Shown: positions 1 through 6,732, counted from the stretch's first letter. The stretch: 7,868 nucleotides of DNA from Crenarchaeota archaeon SCGC AAA471-B05 (GCA_000380705.1 AQYM01000030.1:1-7868), one strand, 5' to 3'. Notes: a model not told the origin generated them from the letters alone. A program made the numbers and translations.

Positions 1-838
1 TAATGAATAGTCTTTTTCTTTCATATTTATTTGGGGGTGGGATATATATCCTTAAATGAAATCTTCTCAAAAATCCATATTCAATCAACCAAGGTTTATT
101 TGTAGCTGCAAAAATGTAAATTTTTCTATTGACGTTCAGGTCTTTTAATCCCTCCATTTCTTTTAAAAATTGATTTTTAACTCTTACTTCACCACCAACT
201 TCCGTGGAACGAAAACCAAATATGGAGTCTACCTCGTCTATGAATATCATGACTACTTTATTTTCTTTTTCCATTCTTCTTGCAGTATTAAATAATCTTT
301 CAACATTTTTCTCAGATTCACCTAACCATTTAGAAAATATTGATGGAGCGTCTACCTCTAATAGAACTGCGTTTAATTCATTAGCTATTGCAGCGCAAAA
401 ATAAGTCTTTCCACAACCTGGAGGACCAAACAATAGTATATTTCTAGGCCATCCTAAAGGGTATAGCTCAGGCCTTCTCGAGGGATAAATTATTGAATCC
501 AATATTGCATTCTTGGCTTCTTCCAATCCTATTACATCTTCCCATTTAACATTTGGTCTTTGGGTTATCCAAGGATTAAAGCTTTCTTCAATGTTTTGTT
601 TATTTAGATAATTTTGAAGTTCTCTAATCTTAGCTTGACATCTTCCTATAACTTCTACATAAGCTTGACTTAGCCTATGATCTGGATATAGTTCAACAAG
701 CTTTGTTAATATTTCTATAGCAGCCTTATATTTTTCTATTGCAGCTTCATAATTGCCTTGAGTTTCGAGCACTTTAGCTTCGTTTATAATAGTTGATGCT
801 TGGTGCTGCAATTGTTCTGGTAATCTAGAATAATACAT
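1..838 (-). CDS. cdvC: CdvC, Vps4-type AAA+ ATPase of the archaeal ESCRT division machinery (3' end cut by window)
   Basis: CdvC is the ATPase that remodels and disassembles ESCRT-III (CdvB) filaments during cell division. 279 codons are visible. Residues about 1-75 form an alpha-helical MIT domain (an EAAIEKYKAAIEIL repeat-like helix is recognisable), followed by a linker and an AAA+ module beginning near NPWITQRPNVKWEDVIGLE. Walker A is GPPGCGKT at 138-145; pore loop 1 contains KWLGES at 170-175; Walker B is IDEVD at 200-204 with catalytic E202; sensor 1 lies in ATNKPW (N247); the two arginine fingers are R258 and R259 in FLRRF. The small C-terminal helical domain lies outside the window, so completeness cannot be judged. 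The ATG sits 2 nt after the cdvB stop, with no Shine-Dalgarno motif upstream, so co-transcription and probably coupled translation are inferred. The MIT domain plus the cdvA/cdvB context separates it from a generic AAA protein such as Cdc48. Confidence 0.96.
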   Translation of the reverse strand, partial: MYYSRLPEQLQHQASTIINEAKVLETQGNYEAAIEKYKAAIEILTKLVELYPDHRLSQAYVEVIGRCQAKIRELQNYLNKQNIEESFNPWITQRPNVKWEDVIGLEEAKNAILDSIIYPSRRPELYPLGWPRNILLFGPPGCGKTYFCAAIANELNAVLLEVDAPSIFSKWLGESEKNVERLFNTARRMEKENKVVMIFIDEVDSIFGFRSTEVGGEVRVKNQFLKEMEGLKDLNVNRKIYIFAATNKPWLIEYGFLRRFHLRIYIPPPNKYERKRLFI

Positions 839-840
839 TT

Positions 841-1629
841 TTAATCGTTTTTAAATTGTATTTTACCCTGTTTACTTAAGTTTATTAAAGCTTCTTTAAT
901 ATCATCTTGAGCCATGCCTAATTTCTCCGCACATTCCTTTAAGTTTATTTTACCTTGATTTTCTATGATATATCTTAATAATTTATCTTCGAAATTTTTA
1001 TCAAACTTATTTGATTTGGAAAGTCCAATATCACCGTATTCTTCAGCTTCAAGTTCTTCTAAATACTTAGATGGTACTTTTTCTCTTAATGTGCCGATGT
1101 TTTCTCCGATGTTTTTAATGCGTTTAGAAGCAACTTCGGAAGCCTCATTTATTATTTGTTCTACTTCATCTGATGTTACAGCAAAGTTAAATTCATTTTT
1201 AGGATAATAACTCGAATTAACAATTTCAAAATCTTTGTAAAGATCATCTAAAACATTTGCTAATTCTGGAGATATGCTTCTTACATCTTTTTGTACTGTA
1301 CTTATTAATTGTTTAGAATTTGTTACTAAATTTAAAAATTCTCCCAATTGGATTGTCGTTTCTAATCTTAGTATTAATTGTTCAATATGAATTAACAAAA
1401 ATTCCAAATTATTTTGAAGTTTTCTTATCTGAGATATCTCATTAGCAAAAACAAGTGCTAATTCATCCTTTCCGGTTTGTTTCGCTAAAACAGTTTTTTC
1501 AAATAAATCCTTTTCCCTAAATTTTAATTTGTTTTTTAAATTTAATAATTTACTATGATACCTTTTTAACAAATCTAATGTGGTTATTATCTTTTCTTTT
1601 AGACTCGTACTTTTCTTTAATACATTCAT
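841..1629 (-). CDS. cdvB: CdvB, ESCRT-III homologue with C-terminal winged helix
   Basis: CdvB is the ESCRT-III-like subunit that forms the division ring at mid-cell, recruited by CdvA and acted on by CdvC. The protein has 262 residues. Residues about 1-175 are an almost wholly helical, charged ESCRT-III (Snf7-like) core, with a long hairpin containing KFREKDLFEKTVLAKQTGKD and a later helix SDEVEQIINEASEVASKRI. Residues about 181-211 are a linker. Residues about 212-262 form a small winged-helix domain (NFEDKLLRYIIENQGKINL then an AEKLGM/DDIKEALINL helix pair and a final GKIQF strand), the hallmark that separates CdvB from its shorter paralogues. In studied Sulfolobus proteins this 'broken' wing is completed by a strand from the CdvA C-terminus. 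The linker contains a single proline (KVPSKY, near 184-189), so the proline-rich MIM2 motif that normally binds the CdvC MIT domain is weak or absent here. The start is 4 nt after the cdvA stop and no Shine-Dalgarno motif is visible. Confidence 0.9.
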   Translation of the reverse strand: MNVLKKSTSLKEKIITTLDLLKRYHSKLLNLKNKLKFREKDLFEKTVLAKQTGKDELALVFANEISQIRKLQNNLEFLLIHIEQLILRLETTIQLGEFLNLVTNSKQLISTVQKDVRSISPELANVLDDLYKDFEIVNSSYYPKNEFNFAVTSDEVEQIINEASEVASKRIKNIGENIGTLREKVPSKYLEELEAEEYGDIGLSKSNKFDKNFEDKLLRYIIENQGKINLKECAEKLGMAQDDIKEALINLSKQGKIQFKND

Positions 1630-1633
1630 ACAT

Positions 1634-2254
1634 TTATTGTATTATCTTAACTTCTATTACGTCTTTATTTTCAATATTAGGTAAATAATTTTGTATACTA
1701 TACAATTGCTTTAATTCTTGCGCTATTCTTTGCTTCGCATTAAGAATGCTCCTTAAAGAATTATCGTATATTTCCTTACTTATATTATTCTCTATATAGT
1801 TTAATTTAAGCTCTATTAGTGTTTCATCTAAAATTCTTTCCTTATTCTTCAATTCTTGAATTCTTAGACTGACCTTATTCTTCAACTCATTAAATTCACT
1901 AATAATTTCTTTATAAGAAGATTCTACTCTTAATTTAAATTGCTCCCATACTTCCTTATTTATTTCATTATCCAAGTTTAATCTATTTAACGAAGATATT
2001 CTTAAGTTAATATCTTTAAATCTTTTCATTATACTTTTGAAGCTAAATGTTATTGGGGATAAATAAATAAGCCTTGATTCAGATATTTCAAAATGAGCTA
2101 CCGGTATTTCATGTATTTCGCCTCCTAAACTGGCTACAAAGCTAATAACTTCACCTAACCCGTTACAAATGAAACCTAATACTATTCCTATGTTTTCATT
2201 ATATTCGTTAGTAATATATTGACCTAAAAATTTAACTGCTTCGTTAGAGTGCAT
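1634..2254 (-). CDS. cdvA: CdvA, membrane-associated scaffold of archaeal cell division
   Basis: CdvA binds the membrane and DNA at mid-cell and recruits CdvB. The 206-residue protein starts with a PRC-barrel-like beta domain (residues about 1-70); its opening, KFLGQYITNEYNENIGIVLG, parallels the 'FxGQxVxxxyGRxVG' pattern of PRC barrels and of crenarchaeal CdvA. Residues about 75-190 are heptad-rich, charged helix and should form the coiled coil. The last residues, KDVIEVKIIQ, alternate hydrophobic and polar side chains as expected of the E3B (ESCRT-III-binding) strand that docks on the CdvB winged helix. Only a few residues separate the coiled coil from this strand, so the linker looks shorter than in the Sulfolobus proteins as I recall them. 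The identification rests on domain order, length and position directly before cdvB and cdvC. The start is 2 nt after the upstream gene's stop, without a Shine-Dalgarno motif. Confidence 0.87.
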   Translation of the reverse strand: MHSNEAVKFLGQYITNEYNENIGIVLGFICNGLGEVISFVASLGGEIHEIPVAHFEISESRLIYLSPITFSFKSIMKRFKDINLRISSLNRLNLDNEINKEVWEQFKLRVESSYKEIISEFNELKNKVSLRIQELKNKERILDETLIELKLNYIENNISKEIYDNSLRSILNAKQRIAQELKQLYSIQNYLPNIENKDVIEVKIIQ

Positions 2255-2256
2255 GT

Positions 2257-2925
2257 TTATTTAACACTTAGATTTTCTCTTTCCTTTTCAATATTTGTTG
2301 AAGGAAGTTCTACAAACGTTTCTTTAAGTTTTCTTTCAGCCATCATCCTTGCTTCATTCATTATTCTTTCAGCCTCGTCTGTAGAAGTTTCAAATGTAAA
2401 TTGAGTAGTTGGAGTATAACCTGCTTCAGTTAATATTCCAGTAATGGCATTTTGAATTTCGGTTAATTCATTTTCAGCCTCTGGCATTATATTAACTAAC
2501 CTGGATTTTACTTCTTTAATTATTTTAGTAGCAGGTATCATTGCAATTACTATGTCACCCATATCTTTAACTGTATCCAACCTTAATTTAATAGCTTCCA
2601 ATGCCAGTTTGCTTTGCATTACTACCTTGGCTAATCTCCTTATATTTGCAATTTCGTTGGCATAAACATTAGCTCGATTTAAATCATGCTTAAGATAATA
2701 ATTGACAACATATTCAAATAATCTTCTGTCTCTTTCATGCAGTCGATTGTATAACTGTTCAAGCTTGCTTTTTTGAATCTCTAATAAACGGTTAACATAC
2801 TCTATCTTAGGCTTTATAGGTGATGAAGGATAAATCGCTTCCCTTATTTTTTCACTAAAAGATTCTTTTCTTTCATAATCCCACTTTTTGATAAATTCTT
2901 GTGACATGATTGAAAAAAAGTTCAT
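2257..2925 (-). CDS. ESCRT-III family protein, CdvB paralogue lacking the winged helix
   Basis: This is a second ESCRT-III protein, of 222 residues from the upstream ATG. It shares the core pattern of the CdvB encoded two genes downstream: LHERDRRLFEYVVNYYLKHDLNRANVYANEIANIRRLAKVV aligns by eye with the CdvB stretch REKDLFEKTVLAKQTGKDELALVFANEISQIRKLQ, and TSDEVEQIINEASEVASKR matches STDEAERIMNEARMMAERK. It ends soon after the last core helix and has no winged helix, as in the CdvB1/B2/B3 paralogues of Sulfolobus, which act later in constriction and scission. I cannot assign it to one of those subgroups. A short FVELPS segment at 204-209 near the C-terminus could be a minimal MIT-interacting motif. 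An internal ATG at position 2907 (protein beginning MSQEFIKKW, 216 residues) is an equally credible start and would fit a leaderless transcript from the TTTATTAA element at 2933-2940. It heads the cdv cluster, 2 nt before cdvA. Confidence 0.88.
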   Translation of the reverse strand: MNFFSIMSQEFIKKWDYERKESFSEKIREAIYPSSPIKPKIEYVNRLLEIQKSKLEQLYNRLHERDRRLFEYVVNYYLKHDLNRANVYANEIANIRRLAKVVMQSKLALEAIKLRLDTVKDMGDIVIAMIPATKIIKEVKSRLVNIMPEAENELTEIQNAITGILTEAGYTPTTQFTFETSTDEAERIMNEARMMAERKLKETFVELPSTNIEKERENLSVK

Positions 2926-3055
2926 TTTTGACTTAATAAAGAAAATTATTTGATGATAATTTAGGTTTTAATGCGTAATTTAAAGTGATTTTTTAATGAA
3001 AAGATTTTATCTAATTTAAATTATACCATAAAATTAAAGTCCATAATAAAGAAAA
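2926..3055 (-). promoter_or_regulatory. Intergenic region between asnS and the cdv cluster; likely holds the cdv promoter
   Basis: This very AT-rich 130-nt gap separates two minus-strand transcription units. On the minus strand it offers several TATA-like stretches: TATAATTTAAA around 3014-3024, CTTTAAATT at 2978-2986, and CTTTATTAAG at 2932-2941. Only the last lies about 30 nt before a possible start (2907), as a leaderless start would need; the others would give leaders of several tens of nucleotides. Which one is used cannot be settled by reading. T-rich minus-strand runs just after the asnS stop could act as its terminator. I see no RNA gene here. Confidence 0.5.
2934..2948. repeat. 15-nt direct repeat, copy near the cdv start
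   Basis: TAATAAAGAAAATTA occurs here and again at 3044-3058. On the minus strand this copy reads TAATTTTCTTTATTA and lies 8 nt before the ATG at 2925, overlapping a TATA-like TTTATTAA. The identity is exact over 15 bases, but both copies are AT-rich, so chance is not excluded. Confidence 0.6.
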
Positions 3056-3058
3056 TTA
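3044..3058. repeat. 15-nt direct repeat, copy at the asnS 3' end
   Basis: This is an exact second copy of TAATAAAGAAAATTA, 110 bp from the one at 2934-2948. It overlaps the asnS stop codon (3056-3058). On the minus strand it reads TAATTTTCTTTATTA, directly after the gene, and could serve as a T-rich archaeal termination signal. Confidence 0.6.
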
Positions 3059-4348
3059 AGGATAGACTCTTACAGGAGTTCTTGGAAAAGGAATAGTTTC
3101 GCGTATATGGCTAACACCTGTTATCCATTTTACTAATCTTTCAACACCCAAACCGAAACCAGCATGAGGCACGCTTCCATATCTTCTAAGATCCAAATAC
3201 CATTCATAATCTGAAGGATTTAAATTATTTTCCTTAATTCTTTCAATTAATAAGTTTAAATCATGAATCCTTTGTCCACCAGTGGTTATTTCACCTTCAT
3301 TAGGAACATATAAGTCAGAACTTAGTGTTAATCTATTATCTTCAGGATGAGGCATATGGTAAAAGGCTCTTGTAGTTTTAGGAAAATACATTATAAATGC
3401 AGGTCTATCTATAATTTTTGCCAAGGTCTTTTCAGCTTCTGTTGTTATATCTTCACCAAAAGTTATAGGAATACCTTTTTCATTTAATAATTTGATTGCA
3501 TCTAAGTAGCTTATTCTTAAAAAAGGTCTCTTAGGTTTATCTATGCTCCTATTTAAAATTTCCAATTCTCTTTTTCTTTCATCTATTACTTTTGAAACTA
3601 TATAATAAACAAGTTCTTCTTCTACATTAATAATATCTTCATGGGAAGCAAATGCCATTTCAGCTTCTATATGCCAAAATTCTGTCAAATGTTTTCTTGT
3701 TCTTGATTTTTCAGCTCTAAATGAAGGTTGTATAGTAAATACTTTTTCAAATCCAAAAATTGCAGCCTCTAAATAAAATTGAGAACTTTGAGTTAAATAA
3801 GCTTTCTTTCCGAAATAATCTACTTCGAAAAGTGTTGCACCACCTTCTACAGCTGCAGTAATAAATGTGGGGCAATGTATTTCAAAAAATCCATTTTGTT
3901 TAAACCATTCCCTTGCAGCATCTATTACAGTATTGCGTATTTTTAATATTGCTTGAAATCTAGGTCTTCGGAAATATAAATGTCTTAAATCTAGAAGTTT
4001 GCTTATAGATAAACCCTTTCTAATAGGATAAACTTCACTATAAGATATAATTTCAACTTTATTACAAAGAATCTCTTTTCCTCCCGGTGCACGAGGATCA
4101 TTTTTAACAGTTCCTTCAATTATTAGTGATGATTCTCTTCTCGCTTTATTAGTTATTTCTTCATATAATTTTTCATTTAGATTGGATTTTTTTAAAGTAA
4201 CTTGTATTATACCTGTTGAATCTCTTAGATCTATGAATGTTAGGCCACCTTGAACTCTTATATTATTTATCCAACCTCTAAGTTTAACTGCTTTACCTTC
4301 TTCTAAATTAAAAACTTCACTCACTTTGTAAAATTTATCATTTAACAT
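3056..4348 (-). CDS. asnS: Asparaginyl-tRNA synthetase (class IIb)
   Basis: This enzyme charges tRNA-Asn with asparagine using ATP, in the cytoplasm. The 430-residue protein is of normal length for the archaeal enzyme. Residues about 1-105 are the OB-fold anticodon-binding domain (VKLRGWINNIRVQGGLTFIDLRDSTG); the rest is the class II catalytic core. Motif 2 starts at PSFRAEKSRTRKHLTEFWHIEAEM, with R211 and HLTEFWH at 220-226. EFWH in this position is typical of AsnRS; AspRS proteins usually have a different sequence here. PKTTRAFYHMPH and the motif 3 region GFGLGVER (397-404) followed by TGVSHIRETIPFPRTP also match AsnRS. The intact OB-fold argues against a synthetase-derived asparagine synthetase, which lacks it. 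The gene starts 15 nt after the HAD gene stop and is probably the last gene of a nitrilase-HAD-asnS unit; no Shine-Dalgarno motif is well placed. Confidence 0.95.
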   Translation of the reverse strand: MLNDKFYKVSEVFNLEEGKAVKLRGWINNIRVQGGLTFIDLRDSTGIIQVTLKKSNLNEKLYEEITNKARRESSLIIEGTVKNDPRAPGGKEILCNKVEIISYSEVYPIRKGLSISKLLDLRHLYFRRPRFQAILKIRNTVIDAAREWFKQNGFFEIHCPTFITAAVEGGATLFEVDYFGKKAYLTQSSQFYLEAAIFGFEKVFTIQPSFRAEKSRTRKHLTEFWHIEAEMAFASHEDIINVEEELVYYIVSKVIDERKRELEILNRSIDKPKRPFLRISYLDAIKLLNEKGIPITFGEDITTEAEKTLAKIIDRPAFIMYFPKTTRAFYHMPHPEDNRLTLSSDLYVPNEGEITTGGQRIHDLNLLIERIKENNLNPSDYEWYLDLRRYGSVPHAGFGLGVERLVKWITGVSHIRETIPFPRTPVRVYP

Positions 4349-4363
4349 ATAAGAAAAATTTCC

Positions 4364-5053
4364 TTAGATTAATTTATTAATAATTTTTTTAACTGCTTCA
4401 ACAAAGCCTTTATAATAGCTTTTTGATGTTACAAATGTAGCAGATTTTTTTGCTTCTTCACATGAATTTTTTAATGCATAAGAAACGTCTGACATTGCAA
4501 AAAGAGGTATATCCACTTCACTATCTCCGATGGCATAGATGGTTTCAAAAGGAAGATTTAAATTTTTCAATAGAATTTTTGCTGCTACTCCTTTGTTTAC
4601 GTTTTTCTCGATAACTTGCAAAGAATACTTCGTATCATATATTTTTACATTCAATTTATTATTATTAGCAACATAGTTTTTTATCTTTTGTACCAATTTT
4701 TTATTAGGTCTGGAAAAAACGTAATCGCTAAGTCTTATCTTACTAGTCCAATTTTCCTTAAGTATAGGGAATTTCTTTTTTAAAATATTTGCAGCTTTTA
4801 AAGCGTATTCTTTTTTAGCCAGTATCAAAATCTTATTATCTACTTCAATAACACCACCGTTTTCAGCTATTATTGAATCTGATATTCCAAGATATTTTTG
4901 TAAAGTCTTAGTTATATAATAACTATTCGCAGAAGTTAAAACTATCTTAAATTTTTCTTTTTTTAAAAGATTTATATATTTTAAAGATAAATAAGGTATT
5001 ATACCTTTTGAATTAGTTATCGTACCATCTATATCAATAAAAATTATTTTCAT
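4364..5053 (-). CDS. HAD-superfamily phosphatase, archaeal phosphoglycolate phosphatase type
   Basis: This is a 229-residue HAD hydrolase resembling the archaeal phosphoglycolate phosphatase/SPP-like group (the Thermoplasma TA0175 type), which removes phosphate from 2-phosphoglycolate or other small phosphate esters. Motif I is DIDGT at 7-11, with nucleophile D7 and acid/base D9. Motif II is in LTSAN (T40/S41). Motif III is the NKG lysine, K154. Motif IV is GDSEVD at 176-181, with metal ligands D177 and D181; many relatives have N before the last D where this protein has V. The middle (about 80-150) is the C2 cap domain, which sets substrate choice, so the true substrate is uncertain. AENGGVI at 64-70 is another family feature. 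The start overlaps the end of the nitrilase gene by 20 nt, and asnS follows 15 nt downstream, so all three are likely on one transcript. No functional link to asparagine or NAD metabolism is evident. Confidence 0.88.
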   Translation of the reverse strand: MKIIFIDIDGTITNSKGIIPYLSLKYINLLKKEKFKIVLTSANSYYITKTLQKYLGISDSIIAENGGVIEVDNKILILAKKEYALKAANILKKKFPILKENWTSKIRLSDYVFSRPNKKLVQKIKNYVANNNKLNVKIYDTKYSLQVIEKNVNKGVAAKILLKNLNLPFETIYAIGDSEVDIPLFAMSDVSYALKNSCEEAKKSATFVTSKSYYKGFVEAVKKIINKLI

Positions 5054-5870
5054 TTAAATAATCATAAATTATCTTAAAAATATCTTTATTTAAATGTTTA
5101 AGAATAGGCCTATTTTTCTTTGCAGATACAGTTTCTTCCAGGTTTACTTTTGTAAGAACAAAATCTTCTTCATAATACTTAGCTTTTACTAAAATCTCAC
5201 CTCTTGCATTTATAACACAGCTTCCTCCCCAAAAATTAATACCTTCTTGAACCCCTGCGGCATTAACGTATATTATATTAACCGTATTTTCTATAGCTCT
5301 TGCTTCCAACAAAGTTTCAAAGTATTTTTTACTAGGATTCGGCGAAGCTGAAATATTAACTATAGTATGACAACCTTTAATTGAATAATATCTACTTAAT
5401 TCTGGAAAGAAAACATCGAAACATATTGTAAGACCAAAGCTTCCAAATTCTGTATCTATATAAACAGGATGTGAACCATTTCTAAAATATTTTTGTTCTT
5501 CAAAGATCCTATAAGTAGGTAAATAAATTTTCCGATAAACTTTATATTGACCGTTTGGAGAAATCCAAACTAAACTATTAAAAATCATTTCACTAAATTT
5601 ATTTAAACGTTCAGGCATACCAAATACAGTATGAATATTATTTTTAATGCTTTCTTCTTTTAGTATATTAAAAGATTCGCCCGGTATACTTTCAGCTAAT
5701 TCATAAACTAAATCTTTTATATAGTAGCCTGTAAGACAAAGTTCAGGGAAAATTACTATATTGCAACCCTTAGAGGATGCCAGTCTTATGTAGTTTAACA
5801 TTTTTTCAATGTTTCCTTTAACATTACCCAGCTCAGAAACCATTTGGACTAAACCTACTTTGAATTTCAT
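5034..5870 (-). CDS. Nitrilase-superfamily amidase, probable glutaminase partner of NadE
   Basis: This 278-residue carbon-nitrogen hydrolase carries the full catalytic triad: E43 in FPELCLTGY, K114 in YRKIYLP and C150 in TICFDVFFPE. Several stretches resemble the N-terminal glutaminase domain of glutamine-dependent NAD synthetases more than generic amidases: KIYLPTYRIFEEQKYFRNG (compare the usual K.hLPNY.vFDE.RYF), ARAIENTVNIIYVNAAG, and GGSCVINARGEIL. I therefore infer that it releases ammonia from glutamine for the neighbouring NadE, though nothing in the sequence proves the substrate. It is divergent from nadE across only 34 bp, which supports the pairing. Its 3' end overlaps the HAD phosphatase gene by 20 nt. 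The start ATG is at 5870; a TTTAATAT-like element on the minus strand at about 5891-5898 lies near 25 nt upstream, so the message may be leaderless. Alternatives are an omega-amidase or N-carbamoyl amidohydrolase. Confidence 0.87.
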   Translation of the reverse strand: MKFKVGLVQMVSELGNVKGNIEKMLNYIRLASSKGCNIVIFPELCLTGYYIKDLVYELAESIPGESFNILKEESIKNNIHTVFGMPERLNKFSEMIFNSLVWISPNGQYKVYRKIYLPTYRIFEEQKYFRNGSHPVYIDTEFGSFGLTICFDVFFPELSRYYSIKGCHTIVNISASPNPSKKYFETLLEARAIENTVNIIYVNAAGVQEGINFWGGSCVINARGEILVKAKYYEEDFVLTKVNLEETVSAKKNRPILKHLNKDIFKIIYDYLNENNFY

Positions 5871-5904
5871 TAATTTTATGTAAATAAAAAATATTAAATA
5901 ATTT
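5871..5904. promoter_or_regulatory. Divergent promoter region between the nitrilase gene and nadE
   Basis: Only 34 bp separate the two start codons, and all but a few bases are A or T. A TATA-like AATATT/TTTAATAT lies at about 5890-5898, some 25 nt before the nitrilase ATG on the minus strand. A weaker TTTTATGTA at 5874-5882 lies about 26 nt before the nadE ATG on the plus strand. Both spacings fit leaderless transcripts. The two pre-initiation complexes would overlap, so the promoters may exclude one another. The element positions are inferred from spacing, not from strong consensus matches. Confidence 0.5.
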
Positions 5905-6732
5905 ATGATAAATTTACCAAAGCTGAATTATGAAGAAGTATTGATTCAGATGTCTAACTTTTTAAGAAGATCTTTAGAAAATGCAAAGGCAAAGGGTTAT
6001 GTATTAGGAATAAGTGGTGGTGTAGATTCTGCTACAACAGCTTATGTTGCTTATAAATCCTTGGAAAGAGAAAAATTATTCGCTTTAATTCTTCCTGAAA
6101 CTGGCATTACACCTGAGGAAGATTTAAAAGATGCTATAAATATTTGTGAGACATTGAAATTAAAATATGAAATAATAGAAATAAACGAAATTAAAAAAGC
6201 TTTCTTAAATAGTGTAAAAATAAAAGCTGATTACAAAACTATAGGTAATTTGAGTCCTAGAATTAGAATGACATTGTTATATTATTACGCAAACGCTATG
6301 AATTATTTAGTTTTAGGTACTGGTGATAAGAGCGAAATATTAATAGGATATTTTACGAAGTATGGAGATGGAGGAGTAGATGTTTTGCCTTTGGCTGATT
6401 TATATAAAACACAGGTAAGAGAGTTTGCATCATTTTTAGGTGTTCCTCAAAAAATCGTAAACAAAAAAAGTAGCCCAAGATTATGGCCAGAGCATGAAGC
6501 AGAAAAGGAAATAGGAATTAGTTATGAAATTTTAGATAAGATTTTATATGGTTTAGTAGATCTTGAATTACCTACTAATATTATAGCAGAAGAATTAAAT
6601 ATTAACATAGAAACAGTTTTGGAAGTAAAAAAAAGAATCTTAAATTCTGAGCATAAAAGAAGAGGAGCCATTATGTTACAGTTGGGCTTAAAAGGTGTTG
6701 AGACAGGTTATCGAGTACCAGTTCAACCCTGA
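5905..6732 (+). CDS. nadE: NAD+ synthetase (synthetase domain only)
   Basis: NadE catalyses the last step of NAD biosynthesis: ATP-dependent amidation of deamido-NAD+ in the cytoplasm. The 275-residue protein is the size of the stand-alone ammonia-dependent enzyme. It has the PP-loop ATP pyrophosphatase motif SGGVDS at 37-42, the family block GTGDKSEILIGYFTKYGDGG at 138-157 followed by DVLPLADLYKTQVRE, and the SPRLWPEHEAEKEIG segment at 189-203, which corresponds to the loop closing over substrate. The C-terminus YRVPVQP is a normal ending. It contains no glutaminase domain, and the nitrilase-fold gene transcribed divergently 34 bp away is the likely ammonia supplier. The ATG at 5905 gives a normal N-terminus; no Shine-Dalgarno motif is visible, consistent with a leaderless message. 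Confidence 0.96.
   Translation: MINLPKLNYEEVLIQMSNFLRRSLENAKAKGYVLGISGGVDSATTAYVAYKSLEREKLFALILPETGITPEEDLKDAINICETLKLKYEIIEINEIKKAFLNSVKIKADYKTIGNLSPRIRMTLLYYYANAMNYLVLGTGDKSEILIGYFTKYGDGGVDVLPLADLYKTQVREFASFLGVPQKIVNKKSSPRLWPEHEAEKEIGISYEILDKILYGLVDLELPTNIIAEELNINIETVLEVKKRILNSEHKRRGAIMLQLGLKGVETGYRVPVQP

Noticed and set aside
204..404. 66-residue plus-strand open frame
   Set aside because: It lies entirely antisense to the AAA+ core of cdvC, covering Walker B and part of Walker A, and has no family features; it is a shadow of the real gene.
965..1207. 80-residue plus-strand open frame
   Set aside because: It is antisense to the cdvB linker and winged helix, rich in serine because of the complementary codons, with no promoter or start signal of its own.
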